Program-made: the position numbers and the translations under genes | Notes under the pieces: generated by a model | Databases searched by the model: none | What the model saw: only the letters and a program-made list of their open reading frames with translations | Told to the model about the DNA's origin: nothing | Part shown: in pieces, positions 58,332 to 64,000 of the stretch | Layout of the letters: each line of letters begins with the position of its first letter | How positions within the stretch are numbered: the first letter of the stretch is position 1 | DNA from: Sapria himalayana | Taxonomy: Eukaryota; Streptophyta; Magnoliopsida; Malpighiales; Rafflesiaceae | Direction of reading: 5' to 3' | Assembly (NCBI GenBank): GCA_029783825.1 | Contig: JAREIK010012111.1 | Coordinates: forward strand, 186,001 to 250,000 | DNA length: 64,000 bases

Positions 58332-58589
58332 TATATAAGCATTTCTCACTATAGCCTAATAATGTAATGGTGAATGTTGAAGTTATCTTGTTGGAACATA
58401 ACTTATTTATTATCAAGCCTATAAAGTAAAAACTCAAAAAATATATCTAAATCTATTATGTTTTCTTACATTTTTGTAGGCACGCTTAAGCCTCCAATCA
58501 GAAGAAAAGTACTTGCCCGCTAGATCTGAACATGATGGCACATAATATTATGACCTCTTATATAATTATAATATATACCAATAAATATA

Positions 58590-59605
58590 AATCATGTTAA
58601 TTCTAGAAAAAATTAAAATTCTCAAAATAAAAAATCTCCCTCACATTCAAATAATCTAATAGTTCACGAGACTACTTTAATAATAACTTGAGATGAATCA
58701 GAGATTAAAAGACTTGATCAGACATGATTTAAGATTTATACTAGGAAAATATGACACATCTTTTTAGATTGGAAAAGAATATCCGATGAAGCCAAATGAT
58801 TTTGTGACCAACACTTCTAATTTTAATCTTCTGATCATTATCTGGAAGAAATATAAAATTACATTTTATCGTATTTCACGTATAAGCATTCTCATTTATT
58901 CTCTTTACTTCTAATTTTTTCTTTTAAGATATAATTTCATCCAAATGATGTCATATCATATTAGAAGAAATATATATTTTACACTCTAATAAGACTTGAG
59001 AAGTAATATCTCAACACTCGAAAAAATCTATTCATGATTGCATCTGTGTGTTGACTACGATGATCAATCCAAATACAAAGTAAATCAATTTATGGAGAGA
59101 CTTACAACTAGGGATTAATCTGATATTTAATATGAATTATTATAATATTTTATTTTCAACGGATACAAAAATTAGCATTTGCATTCGTATTTTACAAACA
59201 ATATCTCAGGTAGATTATAGTCAATTAGATGTGAATAATATTTTTTTTCATGATCATCTTGATAATTATAAGTATGAATAACCACTTGGATTTTAAATAG
59301 TAAAGTTAGATTCCACTTATAGATTTTGGAAGAGATATGGCTTGGAGTAGTTTTCGAGTACTTAATTTGTGATATTTTTATTAACAACCTATTTTGTTTA
59401 AGGCATGTGTTATAATTTTTTTTTATTTTTTTGACGAGATCAAATAACAAGTTGATATTTTTTATTATGTATATAAATAATATTCTTATTACCAAAAATA
59501 TAAAGTTGTGACTCATACACCTCAAGGAATAACTTGAGTTTTAATTTTAAATAAATGATCTTAAGAAATTCAAATACTTTTTTAGATTAATATTATCTAG
59601 CCTAT
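58590..59605 (+). pseudogene. Decayed Ty1-copia pol, family B copy Z (RT part)
   Basis: Plus-strand reading with stops. A hinge region like that of copy X (SEIKRLDQT near 58695) is followed by RT with QLDVNNIFFHDHLDN at 59222-59266, then a PLGF stretch. The catalytic-motif remnant FFIMYINNILIT lies near 59458-59490, and a stretch equivalent to the 'KDLGKLKYFLGIEVAYS' region ends at about 59605. The sequence breaks off at the (TA)n run at 59612, where a second copy with integrase sequence begins. Confidence 0.7.
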
Positions 59606-59610
59606 GAGTC

Positions 59611-59611
<1 letters not shown>

Positions 59612-59645
<34 letters not shown>
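59612..59645. repeat. (TA)n microsatellite at the junction of two copia copies
   Basis: About 34 bases of TA. Left of it is RT/RNase H-junction sequence of copy Z, right of it the integrase C-terminus of copy Y. Confidence 0.95.
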
Positions 59646-59649
<4 letters not shown>

Positions 59650-61547
59650 GACATGTAACTTTCTTAGATATGCTAGCACCCAAAGAGCATATAAATATTT
59701 ATCATCAAAGACTGATAAAATTTTAATAAGTTTTAATACTATCTTTTTGTGTGAGTCATTTCTTTGTGATCATAGGAAGTTAGTAAGTGTCCGAAAGATA
59801 CATCAAGACCTGTTAATTTTTATTATTCCTCAGAAGTCCCACTTGATCATTTAGCTAGAAGCGAGTTACCAATCCTTTATGTCTAAACTTGTTGGTATAT
59901 ATTATCATAGCACTTTTAAAGTCATCATATATAGTAAAAAGTACAAATAAACTTGACTCTGAAAAAAATAAGATTTTTTTAAGAGAAAACCTCACTCGAA
60001 TTCAAAGATATAGTAACTCATGAGTCAATTCCAATTCATACTCATGATAAGCCAGAAACTATGCCACTTAATCACGTAGGACTTAGAATTTATATTAGAA
60101 GGATGAGACATACAGAACTTACTCCGACCAAAATACGATCATACAAAGAAGTTAGATTATCCTGTAATCAATCCTTTTGGTCTTGACCTTTCTATCGCTC
60201 TTCGAATTAAATAAATAAGTTGTATTCATCATCCTATCTCACATATATTGATGTACACATGTCTTTTCTTTTTTTATTTATTTATTTTATGACTTCACTT
60301 GATGGTTCTAGGATACCATATCACTTTTTGAGGAATTATCTCACTCGGAAGAATATCAAATCATTTGTGAAAAGATAAATACTCTTCTCTCCAATAAAAT
60401 TTAAAAACTAATACAAAAACCTACATGAAATTCTATTATTGATTGCAAGTAAATTTTCATTGTAAAGAAATATCTAGATGATAAGATAGATCAACTTAAG
60501 GTGAAACTTATAGAAATAAAATTCATTCAAATATTTAGTATAAATGATCAAAATATTTTCTCACTAGTAGACAATTTGATCTCTATACAATTTTTTATTT
60601 CCCTGTAGCATCTCACTGAACATAAATATACTAACTAGATATGAAGAATGATTTTCTTCAAAATGACCTTGAGGAAGTGCTTGTGAAGCAGCCACAAGGA
60701 TTTTGAGTAGCAAAATCAAAAGTAATTTATAGATAATGAAAGATATTATATGAATTATAATAATCACCAAGAACTTGATTTATAAAATTTTCACAGATAA
60801 TCATGTATTTCAAGTTATAGAAATATATTATAAGTTTTTTTTTTATTTTTTTAGAGAAATTTTGATGGTATTATAATTTTACTTCTTATGTAAGTGAATA
60901 ATATTCTAATTATAATAAATGATTAGTTAAATATTATTCAATTCAATGAGAACATTTAGTCATATTTTTTAGACGAAACACTATATATGAATTATATACT
61001 TTCTTGATATAGTTATGACTTATTCTAGGAGATAGATTATCTTATTACAAAGAAGGTATATGGTTGTTACTCTTACAGAGATTAACTTCTTGGTTAGTGC
61101 TCCAACAAACAATAAACATTCCTATTGGTTCAGATAAAATTTTCCTATCTAATATTACTATTCTAGTTGACTCACTTATTTACAAAAGAATCCTAAAAAA
61201 AATTAATTATGAAATAATTATCTGATTATATTTAACTGATATAATTAACATAATTAGTTAATTCTTATATTGTCTCTATTACAAATTTACTTTGACATGA
61301 CTCTCACATACTAAGATAGGTAAAAATATATTTAAGACTTAATATCTTTTTTAGTGATCATATACACTTGTAGTCAGCTAGATATTCAGATTTTAATTGA
61401 ATATTAGCTTATACCTTTAGAATGTTTATAATTATTTTATAATTTTTTTTGAGAAAAACTTATTTATTAGTAAAAGTAAGAGACAAAAAAAGATTCACAA
61501 TGAGATAATTATTACGTGTAAGATATTTTAGATCTAATACTTACAGA

Positions 61548-62040
61548 CTATGTTGCACGGATACGCCTAGGAACTGTCATGTCGTCGTGTCCAACCCATG
61601 TCGCCGTGTCCACGGGTCGGACACGTGGACACGGGTCAGACACGTGGACACGGGTCGGACACGGGTCGGACACGTGTCCGATACGCCACGTGGCGTATCG
61701 GATACGCGTCGGAGACATATCCGACGCGTTATTCGGAAACAGTCGTCATTAACAACAGATGCGTCACTTACCTATAGACGCATCGTTTACCTACATTATT
61801 TTAAAATACAAAATTTTAAATTATTTTAAAATACAGAATTTTAAATTATTTTAAAATACAAAATTTTAAATTATTTTAAAATACATAATATTTATAATTA
61901 ATAATTTTTATTTTTAATTTTATTTTTTTTATCATGACGTATTCTAGTCGTATCCGTATCCTAGTTTTTTAGAATTTGCCGTGTCCCCGTATCCTGCCGT
62001 GTCGTATCTCCGTGTCCGTATCCGTGTCCGTACAACATAG
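61548..62040. mobile_element. Non-autonomous hAT-like element, 493 bp, with perfect 8-bp TSD
   Basis: Flanked by CTTACAGA at 61540-61547 and 62041-62048. Ends CTATGTTGCACGGATACG and, as reverse complement of the right end, CTATGTTGTACGGACACGG. The left third repeats 'cgggtcggacacgtggacac'-type phrases; the right end repeats 'cgtgtccgtatc'. The centre is AT-rich with a 25-bp tandem repeat (61796-61887). No transposase frame. The family differs in terminus from the 57.0 kb element. It sits inside copia copy Y, so it is younger than that copy. Confidence 0.88.
61796..61887. repeat. 25-bp tandem repeat, 3.7 copies
   Basis: Unit starts ttattttaaaatacaaaatt. Copies at 61796, 61821 and 61846 and a partial copy at 61871, with a single substitution. 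Internal to the hAT-like element. Confidence 0.93.
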
Positions 62041-62389
62041 CTTACAGAGATTGAATATTAATATTCTTCTCACACTAGCCTTTATTGTGATAGTTTGAAA
62101 ACATGACAAAATATCTAAATCGATAATTCATAAGCACATAAAATACATAAAATAATAATTATTTCTTCCTCAGAAAAAAGATACATGATAAGATAATTAT
62201 TATAACTTATAGTCTGACAATAGATCAACTATCGAACATCTTCATCAAGGCCTTAAAAGAGATATCAATTTATCATTTTTTTTCTCCAAGCTTAATATTA
62301 TAGACCTCTACCTACAAGTTTGAAAGAGAATATTACAGTTTATTATTTTATTATATTTATTTGTTTAATTATGTATTATGAATGAGAAC

Positions 62390-62800
62390 ACTTAACCTGT
62401 AAGATTACTCAATTCGTATAGGCTCTTATATAAATGCTAGCTGGTATACATTTTGTGTATGGTGATTTTCATTGATACTATCTTATAGCTTATTTTCTAC
62501 CGGAGAGATTAGTTTTTTTATTTTATATCATACTCTTTATTGTGAAAACTACATGAATAATTATTTTCCTATCTTTCATGACCTGATAAATCAGAAAGTT
62601 TACTACCACTTCATCAAACAGAAGATACAAAATGAATTAATTATCACCATGTATAATTACATCACAAATCTGACTGCAAATATCTTAACAAGAATACCGA
62701 GAAAATCATAATCTCTTTTTTCCATTGAACTTATTGTACATAAATATATGTACCATCTTGGGAGATAATGCTGACTCTATAGCATAAAGTATTTTTATAG
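62390..62800 (+). pseudogene. Isolated copia RNase H tail, copy W
   Basis: The open plus-strand frame 62472-62711 reads YHTLYCENYMNNYFPIFHDL, then YYHFIKQKIQNEL, then NLTANILTRIPRKS. It corresponds to the last RNase H stretch of copia (LYCDNKSAINIAHNPVQHDRTKH...HFIKEK...QLADILTKxLPRK). IYVPSWE near 62745 matches the pol terminus. It comes after the pol end of copy Y, so it belongs to another element, possibly the separated tail of copy Z. Relatively few stops. Confidence 0.7.
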
Positions 62801-63675
62801 CACGATATATTTATTTTTATTTTATAATTTTGTGCCTAAATTATACAATAAAAGAGAGTCCACAATAAAATTATATGCTACTACAATTTTTCATACAATT
62901 TAACATGAAGTTGTCATATAGAACAATTTGCTGTTTTCGTTCATTTTCATTCAATAAAATCTATTTCAAGATATTTCAAATAATCAATCTGCAATAAATG
63001 AAAACTATAAGCACCTTTCAAAACTAATAAAAAAGAAAAGAAAAAAAAATGATAAAGCTTTATTACACTGACCAAATATTTTTTGCATTTAATAAGAATA
63101 CATACTTTGTGCATACTAAGTGATTCTTCCACATGATGTTTTCTTTCACTCTCACATAATACCATTTGGGTGTACTCAGATGCAATACCAGTTTGCAGGC
63201 TTATCTTTTCAATCTGCAATAAAAGCCAATGATGGCATAGAATACTTTCATTGTAAAATAAATAAAGTTAACTTAGAATAATCAAGATACCCAATTGCTA
63301 GTCACACTTACCCTAAAAATGATTAGACATGCATGATTATTTTATAATGCATTGATTATCTTATTAAGCATTGATTATCTTGACAAATTGCTGAAAATGA
63401 CAGCCAAGGAACAATTTGGTAAATAAGGTTGTAAATCACAACATTTTGATTATTTTATTTATTTTCAATTTTAAATTTTATGAGAGCGGCAGGCATATTG
63501 TTTGCCTCAACTTGAATATATATATATATATTGTTATTTGTGAAATGGAAACAAAATAATTTTCTTAATTTCTCCCTCTTCATTTCTTATTCCTGTCAAC
63601 TTCAGCACAAACCCAGACCCTAGATTGATGAATTTTTATATGGTATTAGAGCATTTTCGATGACATAAGTGGGGC
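62801..63675. other. Unassigned AT-rich DNA, probable LTR remnant at left
   Basis: The first 150 bases after the copia tail may be its 3' LTR. The rest shows no domain or repeat pair. The minus-strand frame 62947-63219 (90 codons) has no recognisable similarity. 63320-63385 has a short direct repeat 'gcattgattatctt' (twice). Confidence 0.4.
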
Positions 63676-64000
63676 TAGAGGTGTCAAAAGGGCCGGAGTG
63701 GGCCAGCCAGGCCCATTTTTAGAGCACAGTTGTGCTTTCGTGCCGTGCCTGGCCCGGCACGGTTTATAAAAGCCATGCCCGGCACGGCCCGCAGGCACGG
63801 CTGGCTTTGCCGTGCCGGGCCGTGCCCGTTCTGGCCAAATCTGGCTGTACGGGCTAAACCAGGCCATATGGGCCAGGTTTAAATTTTTTTTTTTTAAATT
63901 TTTAGAGTTTTATATTTTAGTTTAATTAAAAAATATATTTAATTATATATAAAATTATAGATAATGTATAATATATTAAATTTATAAAATGAAAATTAAT
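63676..64000 (+). mobile_element. hAT-like element, left end only (continues beyond window)
   Basis: TAGAGGTGTCAAAAGGGCC at 63676 matches the terminus of the 56992 element, followed by the same type of GC-rich 'gccgtgcc/ggcccggcacgg' sequence (63690-63870) and then AT-rich DNA up to the window edge. The expected 8-bp duplication would be AGTGGGGC (63668-63675). The 57.0 kb element stays GC-rich throughout, but this one turns AT-rich after 190 bases. It may therefore be a longer, possibly coding, member. Confidence 0.65.

Larger units (their letters stand above)
57441..58340. repeat. Decayed relatives of the hAT-like GC-rich element
   Basis: A terminus-like TTTTGACACCTCTA (57669-57682, the reverse complement of TAGAGGTGTCAAAA) and blocks of 'ggcac', 'catgcc', 'cctaacctggg' type sequence. 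They resemble the 57.0 kb element after many C-to-T and G-to-A changes. The region also holds a (TA)n run (57977-58019) and a hairpin (58270-58331). Individual element boundaries could not be resolved. Confidence 0.45.
59650..62335 (+). pseudogene. Decayed Ty1-copia pol, family B copy Y, interrupted by a hAT-like element
   Basis: Reading order: integrase C-terminus with FLRYASTQRAYKYL (59660-59700) and an SFNTIFLCESFL stretch. RT follows with DMKNDFLQNDLEEVLVKQPQ at 60637-60696 and a degraded catalytic region near 60870-60930. An 'LLQRR' stretch near 61035-61050 is equivalent to the QRKYxLDLL region of copy X. Coding is split at 61548-62040 by the hAT-like insertion and resumes with RNase H. 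KLNIIDLY near 62290-62315 marks the pol end. Many stops. It lacks gag, protease and integrase core. Confidence 0.75.

Noticed and set aside
1..64000. tRNA, rRNA, CRISPR, bacterial operons, organellar inserts, telomeric or classic centromeric satellite arrays
   Set aside because: None recognised on either strand. The tRNA-like boxes at 35.5 and 46.9 kb are better read as SINE-like and are weak.

Overview
This window looks like nuclear DNA of a flowering plant, from a gene-poor, repeat-packed region. By eye it is strongly AT-rich. It contains decayed Ty1-copia and Ty3-gypsy LTR retrotransposons, a long CACTA (En/Spm-type) DNA transposon, an L1-type LINE fragment, hAT-like non-autonomous elements, MITEs and many microsatellites. 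Nothing bacterial, viral, organellar or CRISPR-like was recognised. The species cannot be named from the sequence.

Layout: 1-2.83 kb is a stop-riddled copia (family A copy 1). 2.85-10.5 kb is a decayed gypsy of Tat type with paired LTRs and a tRNA-Asp-like primer site. 10.6-11.34 kb is a reverse transcriptase fragment of another copia lineage. 11.45-14.77 kb is family A copy 2. 15.1-17.4 kb is a third copia lineage with gag, protease and integrase traces. 18.4-18.8 kb is a decayed hAT-like element. 19.45-22.37 kb is family A copy 3, followed at 22.43-22.74 kb by a less AT-rich, exon-like fragment. 22.96-46.69 kb is a compound repeat: two copies of a flanking sequence bracket three tandem units of about 1.4 kb, and one flank copy is split by a 16.9 kb CACTA element at 24,102-41,008. 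The CACTA carries, on the minus strand, a broken TNP2-type transposase (with DUF4218 and DUF4216 parts) and a broken Ptta/En/Spm-type second protein. It also has subterminal repeat arrays, a 1.1 kb internal duplication with GC-rich triplet islands, and several minisatellites. 47-51.5 kb holds microsatellites, a MITE and unassigned AT-rich DNA. 51.57-51.97 kb is the one gene that looks intact: a small secreted cysteine-rich protein on the minus strand. 53.4-62.8 kb is a cluster of decayed copia pol copies, plus a LINE fragment and two hAT-like elements with perfect 8-bp target duplications. The window ends inside another hAT-like element starting at about 63,676.

Apart from the cysteine-rich gene, the genes are transposon genes and almost all are dead. 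The CACTA is the best preserved: its protein segments remain open for 120-244 codons while all retrotransposon coding is shredded, so it is probably a younger arrival. No novel multi-gene system was found. The most noteworthy items are the CACTA nest with its lost left terminus, its duplicated triplet-repeat islands, the two TSD-bounded hAT-like elements, and the 17-cysteine secreted protein.
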